DNA of 64,000 bases from Brachyspira pilosicoli (GTDB lineage: Bacteria > Spirochaetota > Brachyspiria > Brachyspirales > Brachyspiraceae), in assembly GCF_008016535.1 (NCBI RefSeq), contig NZ_SAXY01000012.1:1-64000 (forward strand), given 5' to 3'. The position numbers and the translations under genes are program-made. The notes below the pieces were generated by a model. That model was not told the origin of the DNA. It ran no database searches and saw only the letters and a list, made by a program, of their open reading frames with translations. The stretch's first letter is position 1. Every line of letters starts with the position of its first letter. This document shows positions 1 to 7,091 of the stretch, in pieces.

Positions 1-96
1 AGTTCTCAAACGATATAAAATACTTTCTACTCGATATCGAAATCATTTACAAAAGTTAAATACAAGATTTTTTATATTAGCATCAATATATAATTA

Positions 97-288
97 TCAG
101 TTAAAAAATGACTTTTGAAACAAGTCTAATATATCCAAGACAATATCTTGAGGTTTTTTATTAGTCTTTATAGATGTTTGATATATTAGTGTTGCATAAG
201 CATTCAATATATCATCATAATTGCCTTTTATTCGTACAGTGCATTTATCATCTTTGGTATTATCAAATAAAATAATTGTATCTTTCAT
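97..288 (-). CDS. small hypothetical protein of mobile region
   Basis: A 63-residue protein that I do not recognise. It is mixed charged/hydrophobic with no signal peptide or membrane segment and a predicted mainly helical C-terminal half. It starts 8 bases after the stop of the gene at 297-740 on the same strand, so it is the last complete member of the leftward-transcribed mobile-element cassette. The short spacing supports translation as part of that operon. Function unknown. Confidence 0.5.
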   Translation of the reverse strand: MKDTIILFDNTKDDKCTVRIKGNYDDILNAYATLIYQTSIKTNKKPQDIVLDILDLFQKSFFN

Positions 289-296
289 TTATAGCC

Positions 297-740
297 TTAA
301 TCATCAAAAAGCAGTTTATTGCCCTCTTCATCTGCTTTATCCCCATCATTATCAAAATCCCACCTATTTATATCGCTATCTGAACTCAATGGATCTTCAT
401 CTATTTTATAATGTGCTTCTTCTTCTTCTTCACTAAAAGAGATTATTGAGTTATCTTTTTGTAATTGTTCTTCAAATGATTCTTTTTTTCTTTTATCAAT
501 TTCTTTTTCTATATCTTCTTTATATCTATCAAGCATTGTTACTTCTTTTAACTTTTCCAATTCTTCAAGAGTAAGTTCTGAAAGTCTTCTTCCTTTGGTT
601 ATATTATCTTCAAGTTTACGGCTTTTATTAAACTTCCTGCCTTGTAAAATATGTTTTGCTGTTTCAGAATATTTATATATAGCTGCTAATTGACTTTCCA
701 ATAAGGCTATTTTTTCAAGCTCTTCATCAGTAAGTACCAT
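297..740 (-). CDS. acidic hypothetical phage-type protein (probable C-terminal part of a split gene)
   Basis: The 147 residues are strongly charged: a helical N-terminal half beginning VLTDEELEKIALLESQ and a very acidic tail (EEEEEA, then many D/E). No known domain is recognised. The acidic, coiled character resembles phage small structural or terminase-associated proteins, but this is only a resemblance. The same frame stays open upstream for about 50 more codons (to about 915) without an ATG, GTG or TTG and runs into the 3' end of the gene at 892-1161. Removing one A from the six-A run (T run at 904-909) would join the two into one protein of about 285 residues. The ATG at 740 may therefore be internal, and this is either a split gene, a sequencing error or frameshifted translation. 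Confidence 0.5.
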   Translation of the reverse strand: MVLTDEELEKIALLESQLAAIYKYSETAKHILQGRKFNKSRKLEDNITKGRRLSELTLEELEKLKEVTMLDRYKEDIEKEIDKRKKESFEEQLQKDNSIISFSEEEEEAHYKIDEDPLSSDSDINRWDFDNDGDKADEEGNKLLFDD

Positions 741-891
741 TATATCTCTACCGTTTTTTATCTCTTCTATTTTCTTATGAAACTCATGTTCTCTATAGTC
801 ATCTTGTTTATTATTTGAAGTTTTTTCTTTAATCTCTTTTTTAGATTTTTTTGTTTCTTTTACAGGAAGTGATAAATCAAATATTTCTCTT

Positions 892-1161
892 TTATTTAAT
901 AGATTTTTTATATCCTTGTTCTAACTCATCATTATTATAACATTCTATTAATCTTTCATTAGAAAATAAATCAAGATATACATTTTTGCTTGCACCTTCA
1001 AGCGGGTATCTTGAATAATCTTTTTTATTATTTAATATATTGTCTCTCGTTAATATAAATCTCTGTATAGCTTTCATAACGGTATTAGCTTCTTCTTTAT
1101 CATCAGACTTAAAAGTTATACCAAAAAGTCCTTTGTCTTCTATAATGTTTAGTTCTCTCAT
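892..1161 (-). CDS. hypothetical protein of mobile region (probable N-terminal part of a split gene)
   Basis: An 89-residue protein starting MRELNIIEDKGLFGITF, function unknown. Its ATG overlaps the TGA of the upstream small gene as ATGA, a typical translational coupling. The reading frame ends just after a run of six A residues (plus-strand T run 904-909). One base fewer there would carry it on into the frame of the 297-740 protein with sensible Lys/Glu-rich sequence throughout. I infer that the two were, or are, one gene. Everything else about it is unremarkable: no Cys clusters, membrane segment or catalytic motif. Confidence 0.5.
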   Translation of the reverse strand: MRELNIIEDKGLFGITFKSDDKEEANTVMKAIQRFILTRDNILNNKKDYSRYPLEGASKNVYLDLFSNERLIECYNNDELEQGYKKSIK

Positions 1162-1298
1162 TTTTCCATCTTTTTATTTAATTTATATTTTTTACAGATA
1201 TTATTTATATTTGCTATAATATCTTTTTTATGCTTACAGAAATAAGATGATTTTATTTCTAAACAATATATGCAATCTTTACAGTTCTTTTTTATCAT
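1158..1298 (-). CDS. Cys-rich 46-residue mini-protein
   Basis: A short frame of 46 codons starting at the ATG at 1298-1296 (an adjacent ATG at 1301 is in the same frame). It overlaps the end of the upstream gene by 20 bases and ends in a TGA that overlaps the next ATG as ATGA. The overlaps on both sides are strong evidence that it is translated. The product begins MIKKNCKDCIYCLEI and has five Cys: CxxCxxC near the start, then FCKHK and ICKKY. This could bind a metal, as small phage zinc-ribbon-like proteins do, but the partner and role are unknown. Confidence 0.5.
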   Translation of the reverse strand: MIKKNCKDCIYCLEIKSSYFCKHKKDIIANINNICKKYKLNKKMEK

Positions 1299-1518
1299 CA
1301 TTCTTTTCTAACGCATATTTTTTATATATAGTTTTAACTATAGTCTCTACTATTTGTGTAGTATTCTTCTTTTTTCTTTTACAAAAAGTAATTAAAAGCT
1401 CTGCTAATAATAAGATGAACATAGAAGTATTAATTTTAAAATCTTCTATTCTTATCCTATTAGCAGCTTTATCTATTTCTAAATAGATATATGGATTTTG
1501 AGAATTATTTCTTTTCAT
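1279..1518 (-). CDS. small hypothetical phage-type protein
   Basis: 79 residues beginning MKRNNSQNPYIYLEID. A good ribosome binding site (GGAG, about 8 bases upstream) supports the start at 1518. A frame of the same size on the opposite strand (1247-1486) has no such site and lies against the direction of the cassette, so I take the minus strand as real. Its C-terminus is basic and charged (KRKKKN, EKNDDKKEL). No function can be assigned. It lies between the HNH nuclease and the Cys-rich mini-gene. Confidence 0.5.
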   Translation of the reverse strand: MKRNNSQNPYIYLEIDKAANRIRIEDFKINTSMFILLLAELLITFCKRKKKNTTQIVETIVKTIYKKYALEKNDDKKEL

Positions 1519-1548
1519 AATAAACTCCTTTTATTATGTATATAAACT

Positions 1549-1812
1549 TTATTTTTTAGCATTACCAAAACCTCCGTCTTCTTTTGCGGTTTTTCTGGAA
1601 TGGCATCTTTTGCATAATGCCTGCAAATTACTTTCATCATAAAATAATTTATCATCTTCACTTTCTATTCTTTTTATATGATCCACATGTTCTGCAAAAC
1701 TATGGCATTCATTAAAGTTTTTACAAAGAGGATTTTTATCTAAAAACTCTTTTCTAAATGCACGCCATTTTTTGCTTTTGTATCTTTTATATGCTTTTTC
1801 ATCACTTCTCAT
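1549..1812 (-). CDS. HNH endonuclease, phage type
   Basis: An 87-residue stand-alone HNH nuclease. The core is visible: Cys30 and Cys36, His42 in EHVDHI, Asn62, then LCKRCHSRKT with Cys67, Cys70 and His71, giving the structural zinc site and the beta-beta-alpha-metal active site. HNH proteins of this size are common next to phage terminase and packaging genes, where they nick DNA during packaging; others are homing nucleases. A basic N-terminus (YKSKKWRAFRKEFL) fits DNA contact. It follows the iteron-like repeat at 1825-1864 and precedes small unknown genes on the same strand. The family call is firm; a packaging role is inference from context only. Confidence 0.85.
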   Translation of the reverse strand: MRSDEKAYKRYKSKKWRAFRKEFLDKNPLCKNFNECHSFAEHVDHIKRIESEDDKLFYDESNLQALCKRCHSRKTAKEDGGFGNAKK

Positions 1813-1824
1813 TTTATAAACATC

Positions 1825-1864
1825 TTATTAACAAGTTATCAACATTGTTGACAAGTTATTAACA
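1825..1864. promoter_or_regulatory. iteron/DnaA-box-like repeat cluster
   Basis: In the only sizeable gap of the cassette, the 9-mer TTATTAACA occurs at 1825-1833 and 1856-1864, with TTATCAACA at 1836-1844. An inverted relative, TGTTGACAA, lies at 1846-1854. Start-to-start spacings are 11 and 20 bases, close to whole helical turns. The words resemble DnaA boxes (TTATCCACA). Together with the helicase loader and initiator-like genes upstream they could mark a replication origin, or operators for a promoter driving the HNH gene. Inference from sequence pattern only. Confidence 0.4.
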
Positions 1865-1869
1865 TACTA

Positions 1870-2148
1870 TTATTCATTAGCAGCTATTTGCTCTCCAATA
1901 TCTACTAATACAGATTCAAGGTCTTCATAGCAATATGGAGTTTGCCCATCAATACATATCTTGAATGTTTCATTTTCTATATCTATATAACAACAGCATA
2001 AATTACTATTAATTTCTAATCTGTTTCTTTTAATACCCATAGTATCTTTTAACTCTGGATATTCGGAGGCTATTTTATTTGACACTCCTTCTAAAATAGC
2101 CAATTTAGTTTGATTGTAATGTGTTAGCATTTGTTCTAAAAATGACAT
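1870..2148 (-). CDS. hypothetical protein of mobile region
   Basis: 92 residues starting MSFLEQMLTHYNQTKLAI. The ribosome binding site (GGGAG) lies in the last codons of the gene before it, whose stop is only two bases upstream of this ATG, so the two are translationally linked. The middle has a paired Cys (NLCCCYID) and the C-terminus is acidic. No signal peptide or membrane segment is seen. Product and role unknown. Confidence 0.5.
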   Translation of the reverse strand: MSFLEQMLTHYNQTKLAILEGVSNKIASEYPELKDTMGIKRNRLEINSNLCCCYIDIENETFKICIDGQTPYCYEDLESVLVDIGEQIAANE

Positions 2149-2150
2149 TT

Positions 2151-2477
2151 TTATTCTCCCTTTTTATTAATTTTATTTTTTAATTGCTCTATATATTGTT
2201 TTCTTATATCATCCATAACTTTATAATCTGTAATCCAACCATCGTACATACATAAATAATCTCCCACTTCCAAACTTTTTAACCAGTTAGAAAACTTTAC
2301 ATCCCAATTAGATTCTTTATAATCTGGATCATAACTTTTTAGCAGCTCTTTTAATTCCTTTGTTATTAAATTAGAATAAGACGGTTCGCCAAGATGTTTC
2401 AAAAACTTCTCTAATTCAAAACATCCCAATACAAAATACTTTTTAGTATTAATACTGAAAACCATTAATTTTAGCAT
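2151..2477 (-). CDS. hypothetical protein of mobile region
   Basis: 108 residues starting MLKLMVFSINTKKYFVLG, with several Trp and Tyr in the second half (SNWDVKFSNWLKSLEVGDYL). The C-terminal end is lysine-rich. I do not recognise the family. It lies between the helicase loader gene (57 bases downstream of that gene's stop) and the gene at 1870-2148, all in one direction, so it is probably co-transcribed with them. Confidence 0.5.
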   Translation of the reverse strand: MLKLMVFSINTKKYFVLGCFELEKFLKHLGEPSYSNLITKELKELLKSYDPDYKESNWDVKFSNWLKSLEVGDYLCMYDGWITDYKVMDDIRKQYIEQLKNKINKKGE

Positions 2478-2533
2478 ACATATACCTTATTAATAAAATC
2501 TTATAAAAATAGTCATTATGTTATTTTGACTAT

Positions 2534-3394
2534 TTAAGCTGTTATTAATTCTTTAACCTTTTGCATTTTAAGTTCTATAATATTTAAGTTTAATAATCTG
2601 CTTGTCAGTCTTCCTTTGATTTCCTCAATGTTATCTTTTCTTGTTTTTATATTTAAGCTATTCATCAAACTGCAGTAATTTTTATTTGATGTAATAATAA
2701 CAGTTTTTTCTAATGCTCTTATTTTATCAAATAATTTATAATAGCCTTCTGCTGCATAATGAAAGCCTACACTGTCAACATCATCAATCATTATAATGTC
2801 TGCAAACTTTACATTTTCTATTTTTGAATCTATGCTTAATTTTAAATCTCTGTCCTGAGCATTTTTATTAAATAGGTTTTTATGCATATCTTCAAAATTA
2901 GATGCTTCTATATACAATACCTTGATATTATTAATGGCATATATTTGCCATAACATTTTAAGCATTGTTGTTTTACCTGTTCCGCTTTTCCCTTCAAGAT
3001 ATAGAGAACTCATACTTCCTAATTCTAAATATTTTTTAATTGTATCTACTAGCTTTTGATTGTTAAACCTATTTGCAAAAATATCTAATGTCATGTCCAT
3101 ATCTAAAGAATTAAATATCTCGTTATATTTAATTCTAATTTTTTCAAGCTCATCTAATTTATTAGATATTTCAGTTTTTTCATTTTTAACACAATCGCAC
3201 ATCTCAGGTAAAAAAACTTTTCTTCCTGAAAATATTGATGACTGAGAAACTTTTTTAAATCCATCTTCATCACATTTTTTGCAATTTGGGTCTTTTCCAT
3301 CTCTTGCTATTTTTTTCAATTCTTCTAAATATTTCTTATAGTTTTGCAAACAGTAGCTGCTATCCGCAATTTGCAATTTTAGAATACGCTTCAT
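2534..3394 (-). CDS. DnaC/DnaI-like AAA+ helicase loader
   Basis: A 286-residue ATPase of the phage DnaC/DnaI type, which delivers the replicative helicase to single-stranded DNA at an origin. The N-terminal part has a likely zinc-binding Cys set (Cys38, Cys41, Cys66, Cys68). The Walker A motif GKSGTGKT is at about 135-142, Walker B IMIDDVD at about 201-207, a sensor-1 like IITSN, and an arginine-containing GRLTSRLLN near the end. I chose the ATG at 3394 over the in-frame TTG at 3397 because AGGAGG lies just upstream. It overlaps the end of the initiator-like gene by 35 bases. The pair initiator plus loader is the usual replication module of temperate phages and some plasmids. Confidence 0.75.
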   Translation of the reverse strand: MKRILKLQIADSSYCLQNYKKYLEELKKIARDGKDPNCKKCDEDGFKKVSQSSIFSGRKVFLPEMCDCVKNEKTEISNKLDELEKIRIKYNEIFNSLDMDMTLDIFANRFNNQKLVDTIKKYLELGSMSSLYLEGKSGTGKTTMLKMLWQIYAINNIKVLYIEASNFEDMHKNLFNKNAQDRDLKLSIDSKIENVKFADIIMIDDVDSVGFHYAAEGYYKLFDKIRALEKTVIITSNKNYCSLMNSLNIKTRKDNIEEIKGRLTSRLLNLNIIELKMQKVKELITA

Positions 3395-4310
3395 CAATAC
3401 TTCCTCCTCTTTCTATTTCTTTTAATAAAAACTCTAATTTTTCAATTCCGCTTGGTATTGTATATTTTTTATCTTCTTCCGATTTTTGATTTCCTTTGTT
3501 GGTATTATTGTTATTACTTTCATTTTTTTGACACAAAGCCATTCTTAATAAATCCTGAAGTTTTAATGAGTATCTTTTATTTAATGGTAATTTTAAGAAG
3601 TTAAACTTTACAATTGACAAGGCTTCATCAAAGTTATCATGCACACGATTTTTAAATATATCAATTAAAAACTTGGTATATGTAATATGAACTCCATATC
3701 TTATTCTACAACCTAATAATTCTTTATGAAGCTCGTTATATTTTTCTAAAAACTCATTTTTCTTTTTGTCTTCTTCTTTTTCTTCTGGAGTTTTTTCTTC
3801 TTCAGGTTTTTCTTTTTCCTCTTTGATTAATTTATGCGGCTGCAATGGTTCTGTGTTTATATCATCTCCGAATAAGCTAGGCTCATCATATTTCTGCTCT
3901 ACAGGAGCATCCATATTTCTTATAGCTCTATCTTCTTCAACAAGCATCTCTATAGCTTTTTTTAATCCTGATAAATTATATACAGTTCCTGTTCCTGCAA
4001 ATTTACCTTCTTTATAAACATTTCTGCTTGAAAAAGTTAGATACCCCTTAGCATATAGGCTTTGTCTTTGTCTTGTATAAATAGTTGATGTTGGGTTAAT
4101 TTCTTTATCTCTGATTTCTTTTTCTTTCTTCCAGCTTAAACTTATTATAGCTATTATAAACTCAAACTCACTTGCTGTAAGTCCTAATCTTTTTCTATAA
4201 TAAATTAATGTATTAGGTATCGATGTAAAACCTCTCTCAAGCATAGCATCGCCAAACGTTGCTATTAAGTATTCATTTTTCACTTCTGTTTTATTGTTCT
4301 CAGTTTGCAT
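3360..4310 (-). CDS. replication-initiator-like protein (winged-helix N-terminus)
   Basis: 316 residues. The N-terminal portion (GFTSIPNTLIYYRKRLGLTASEFEFI) resembles the winged-helix DNA-binding domain at the start of phage and plasmid replication initiators of the DnaD/RepA_N kind. A long acidic/basic low-complexity linker (about 150-200, rich in EEKEKPEEE) is followed by a second helical domain and a charged, asparagine-rich tail. AGAGG upstream of the ATG at 4310 is a good ribosome binding site. It overlaps its upstream neighbour by 11 bases and the helicase loader downstream. The role as initiator is inferred from domain look and order, not from a motif I can prove. Confidence 0.5.
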   Translation of the reverse strand: MQTENNKTEVKNEYLIATFGDAMLERGFTSIPNTLIYYRKRLGLTASEFEFIIAIISLSWKKEKEIRDKEINPTSTIYTRQRQSLYAKGYLTFSSRNVYKEGKFAGTGTVYNLSGLKKAIEMLVEEDRAIRNMDAPVEQKYDEPSLFGDDINTEPLQPHKLIKEEKEKPEEEKTPEEKEEDKKKNEFLEKYNELHKELLGCRIRYGVHITYTKFLIDIFKNRVHDNFDEALSIVKFNFLKLPLNKRYSLKLQDLLRMALCQKNESNNNNTNKGNQKSEEDKKYTIPSGIEKLEFLLKEIERGGSIDEAYSKIANCG

Positions 4311-4668
4311 TTTTTTCTACCTCTGGAAATAATTTTTTTGCTAATTCATACAAGTTATTAATATGACTTGTGTTGTTATTCTTATCAAGCTCAATCGCCA
4401 TTTCTATAGTTTTTATGTTTCTATTTTTTGCCATTTTTTGAAGATTAATTTTTTTTATTCTTGAATATTCTGTATATAAAATCTCATATCTTAATTTTAT
4501 TAATTTTATGTTTCCAAAACTTGTATTATGAATATGCTCATAAAGTTTTCTTCTGATGATATTATTTGATGCATGCTCTTCTTCAAAGTGTAATAAATCT
4601 TTTTTATTAAATATTTTTTTTATTATATATTTTAATAATTCTTTTATTCCTCTTTTTTGAACTATCAT
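4300..4668 (-). CDS. hypothetical basic protein, first intact gene of the cassette
   Basis: 122 residues, strongly basic, predicted all-helical (IKELLKYIIKKIFNKKDLL at the start). A very purine-rich ribosome binding site (GGGGGGAAG) precedes the ATG at 4668. That ATG overlaps, as ATGA, the TGA of an open frame extending upstream to 5015, which suggests a gene formerly lay before it. No recognised domain. It could be a DNA-binding accessory of the replication module that follows. Confidence 0.5.
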   Translation of the reverse strand: MIVQKRGIKELLKYIIKKIFNKKDLLHFEEEHASNNIIRRKLYEHIHNTSFGNIKLIKLRYEILYTEYSRIKKINLQKMAKNRNIKTIEMAIELDKNNNTSHINNLYELAKKLFPEVEKNAN

Positions 4669-5015
4669 TTTAAACTTCCCCCCATAACCATATTATTTAA
4701 AAATACTCCTCCTTCTGCAGTAATAAATATTATGACATCAAAGAGTGATGTTAAAGATTTAAATAAATTTCTACTGCATTTGTTTTTGATATTTTTTAGC
4801 AGGAATGCTAATTGATAAAATATATTCTGTTTTTTATTATAAAAGTTGATGCCAAACTTTTTATCTGATTTTATTTTCGAGATTTTTAATGATTGTTTTT
4901 GATTAAAATCTAAAATGTTTTTAAGACATCTTAGATTTTTTAATTTGTTGATAAATAAGATTTTTGAACCTTGTACCGCTTCCCATACTCTTTTTAAATT
5001 CGTTGAAATAAATAT
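4665..5015 (-). pseudogene. start-less open frame, probable 5'-truncated gene at the cassette boundary
   Basis: An uninterrupted frame of 116 codons with no ATG, GTG or TTG except in its last eight codons. In DNA this AT-rich a frame this long without a stop is unlikely by chance. Its TGA overlaps the next ATG (ATGA), the arrangement seen throughout the cassette. The translated text is lysine- and asparagine-rich and ends in a hydrophobic stretch (SLFDVIIFITAEGGVFLNN). Immediately beyond its 5' end the structured-repeat locus begins (5034), so I infer that the head of the gene was lost at that junction. A plus-strand frame over part of the same DNA (4915-5127) has no ribosome binding site. 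Family unknown. Confidence 0.35.
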
Positions 5016-5033
5016 TTATGTTGTTTTAATTTA

Positions 5034-5460
5034 TGTTCTTATTTTTATTCAACTTTTTCCCGCCGCAAAAAGTTGCAAAAAGTGCAAATACTACAACTTT
5101 ATATTTTACAATATATCTTTGATGTAATATAACATCTAAAATTTAACCTACACCTAAATGTAGATTTTATAAAATGCAGCCTTTTTGCTTCTTTGTGGCA
5201 ACAAAAGAAGTGGGGTGCTACCCTACGGGCACGCTTCGCAGGGGGCAAAGCCCTGCAAATATATTAATTTAAACAAATAATTTTTTTATATTAATATATG
5301 TTTTATTCAACTTTTTCCCGCCTTCGCACCCACAGGCACTTCCTTCGGTCGCTGTGCGGACTTCGTCAAAGTTGCAAAAAGTGCAAGTTAAGAAAGTAAT
5401 ACTAATCATATTTTACATACTAAATATTAAATCAAAAACAATACAAATATTTATTAATTT
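5034..5460 (+). repeat. dispersed structured repeat, composite short A - B - long A
   Basis: Short module A: a perfect hairpin, AACTTTTT (5051-5058), loop CCCGCCGC, AAAAAGTT (5067-5074), followed by GCAAAAAGTGCAAAT. Module B: near 5178-5230, a hairpin with arms CTTCTTTG and CAAAAGAAG (5188-5210), followed by GC-rich small hairpins (GCAGGG..CCCTGC). Long module A: arms AACTTT (5309-5314) and AAAGTT (5368-5373) around a GC-rich insert, then a tail starting AGTGCAAGTTAAGAAAG reaching about 5460. Related copies are at 10985, 15597 and 34108. The GC-rich insides stand out against the AT-rich genome. No protein is encoded. This fills most of the gap before the gene at 5560. Confidence 0.7.
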
Positions 5461-5559
5461 TCTTTATAAAAACTATAGTTAATTATTGGATATTTGGCTA
5501 TATCTTTTTATTTTAAATGATATATAATCATTTTATATTATTATATTAAAAAGGTATAA

Positions 5560-7089
5560 ATGTTTAGGTTTATTTATTTTTTTCTTATTTTGTTAAGCAT
5601 ACTTTCATGCAATAAAAATAATCATCGCTTAGAAGATAAAAATGGTAATAATAATACTTTTGAAAATTCTCAGCTCATATCCAAAGATGGTATAAAAGGA
5701 AGTATTGTTAGAGGTCAAAAGGATTATTATTATTTCAATGTTAATAAAGAAGAGATTATTGATTTTGATATATCTAATCTAGGCGATAAAGCTATTACTA
5801 TGACTTTATGCAACTATAAAACTAATATTGTTAAAGTGATAAGTGAGTTTGAGAATACAAATGAAAACACTAGAGTTTATACTATTCAAACTAATGATAA
5901 AGGTGAAGTATATTCTTCTCAGGTTATGAAAGGTATTTATTTTAGACCATCAGAAAATACTGAAGAAAACAAATATTATATAGTTATAGAATCAAAAAAT
6001 GATGACACTGAATATAGCTTTGTTCTTAAAAAAAGAGAATATAATGAAACTGATGAAAAAGAGCCTAATGATATAATATCTAGGTCGCAGATAATAGATG
6101 TTAATAGTGAAAATAGACTCTATACTATAGATGGATATTATAGCCAAATTTTTAACCCTAAGTTATATTCTGGAGATTTAAAAAACATGGAAATAGATTC
6201 TTATAAAGTTACAAACAGTTCTTTTAATGCTTATTCTATATCTATAGAGCTTTCTGGAGTTCCTTCTGTTGATGCTAGTATAAGATTATATGACAATATG
6301 GGAAACTTTATTGCCAATTATGACCTTAATAATGTTGGTGATGGAGAAACTGTGGATAAGTTAGTGTTATATCCTTATATGTCATATTATTTTGTTTTGG
6401 TGTCTGAGAGGGCTGTATTAAATATACCATATAGGGTAAGTGTATTAGCTAAACCTTATGATAAATATACTGAAGATGAACCTAATAATAAATATACACA
6501 AGCACAAAATTTAGAGTTTAATAAAACTTATAAGGGTGCTATAGATTATTCTTATGACAGAGATTATTATACATTTAATGTTCCGATACAATCAAGTATA
6601 AAATTATCTTATTTTTTGATAGATTCTCAGGCTATTAATTTAAGAATATCTAATGAAAATGAAGGAATAATAGCTACTATGCCTCAAAATGATGATGAGT
6701 ATATTACTAGCTTAAAACAAGGAAAATATTATTTGATTTTTGAGAGAGATACCACTAAAGAGAAATGGGTGAAGGGCAGTTCTAATATTAGAAATTATGA
6801 GTTTAGTATGGCTATATCCAATGAAATTAGCGGCTATTATGAGGATTTAAATTACCTTAATGATTATTATAGCAATGATTATGATGATAGTTTCTATAAT
6901 AATAGTGACGGCTTTTACAATAATGGATATAGCGGCAGTGTTAATAATGATAATCAAACAGAATATAAAAATGAAGAAACTAATAATTATATTATACTAA
7001 AAGATGAAGATTATAATGCAGAGTATTATCATTATAATAGTGAAGATAATGATATAATACAAGAATATACTAATTATGGTGAATATTAA
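5560..7089 (+). CDS. lipoprotein with pre-peptidase-like (PPC) repeats
   Basis: 509 residues with a lipoprotein signal peptide; the lipobox ILSC puts the lipidated Cys at position 17. The body holds repeated beta-rich units. They are marked by acidic EPND/EPNN linkers (DEKEPND, TEDEPNN) followed by GAIDYSYDRDYYTF-like strands, the signature layout of bacterial pre-peptidase C-terminal domains, which are usually extracellular accessory beta-sandwiches. The last 90 residues are low complexity, rich in Asn, Tyr, Asp and Glu. It is the first gene of an operon with the AsmA-like gene (2-base gap). A likely -10 (TATAAT, 5523-5528) and AAGG precede the ATG. Likely an envelope-associated scaffold; no enzyme motif is present. 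Confidence 0.7.
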   Translation: MFRFIYFFLILLSILSCNKNNHRLEDKNGNNNTFENSQLISKDGIKGSIVRGQKDYYYFNVNKEEIIDFDISNLGDKAITMTLCNYKTNIVKVISEFENTNENTRVYTIQTNDKGEVYSSQVMKGIYFRPSENTEENKYYIVIESKNDDTEYSFVLKKREYNETDEKEPNDIISRSQIIDVNSENRLYTIDGYYSQIFNPKLYSGDLKNMEIDSYKVTNSSFNAYSISIELSGVPSVDASIRLYDNMGNFIANYDLNNVGDGETVDKLVLYPYMSYYFVLVSERAVLNIPYRVSVLAKPYDKYTEDEPNNKYTQAQNLEFNKTYKGAIDYSYDRDYYTFNVPIQSSIKLSYFLIDSQAINLRISNENEGIIATMPQNDDEYITSLKQGKYYLIFERDTTKEKWVKGSSNIRNYEFSMAISNEISGYYEDLNYLNDYYSNDYDDSFYNNSDGFYNNGYSGSVNNDNQTEYKNEETNNYIILKDEDYNAEYYHYNSEDNDIIQEYTNYGEY

Positions 7090-7091
7090 TT

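Noticed and set aside
1-46. Minus-strand ATG at 46 opening 15 codons that run off the left edge
   Set aside because: No ribosome binding site and too short to judge; could be the next cassette gene but cannot be supported.
1247-1486. Plus-strand hydrophobic frame of 79 codons
   Set aside because: Antisense to a minus-strand gene with a good GGAG site and operon overlaps; no ribosome binding site of its own.
4915-5127. Plus-strand frame of 71 codons at the cassette edge
   Set aside because: Lies over the minus-strand start-less frame and the repeat hairpin, lacks a ribosome binding site, and composition looks like antisense.
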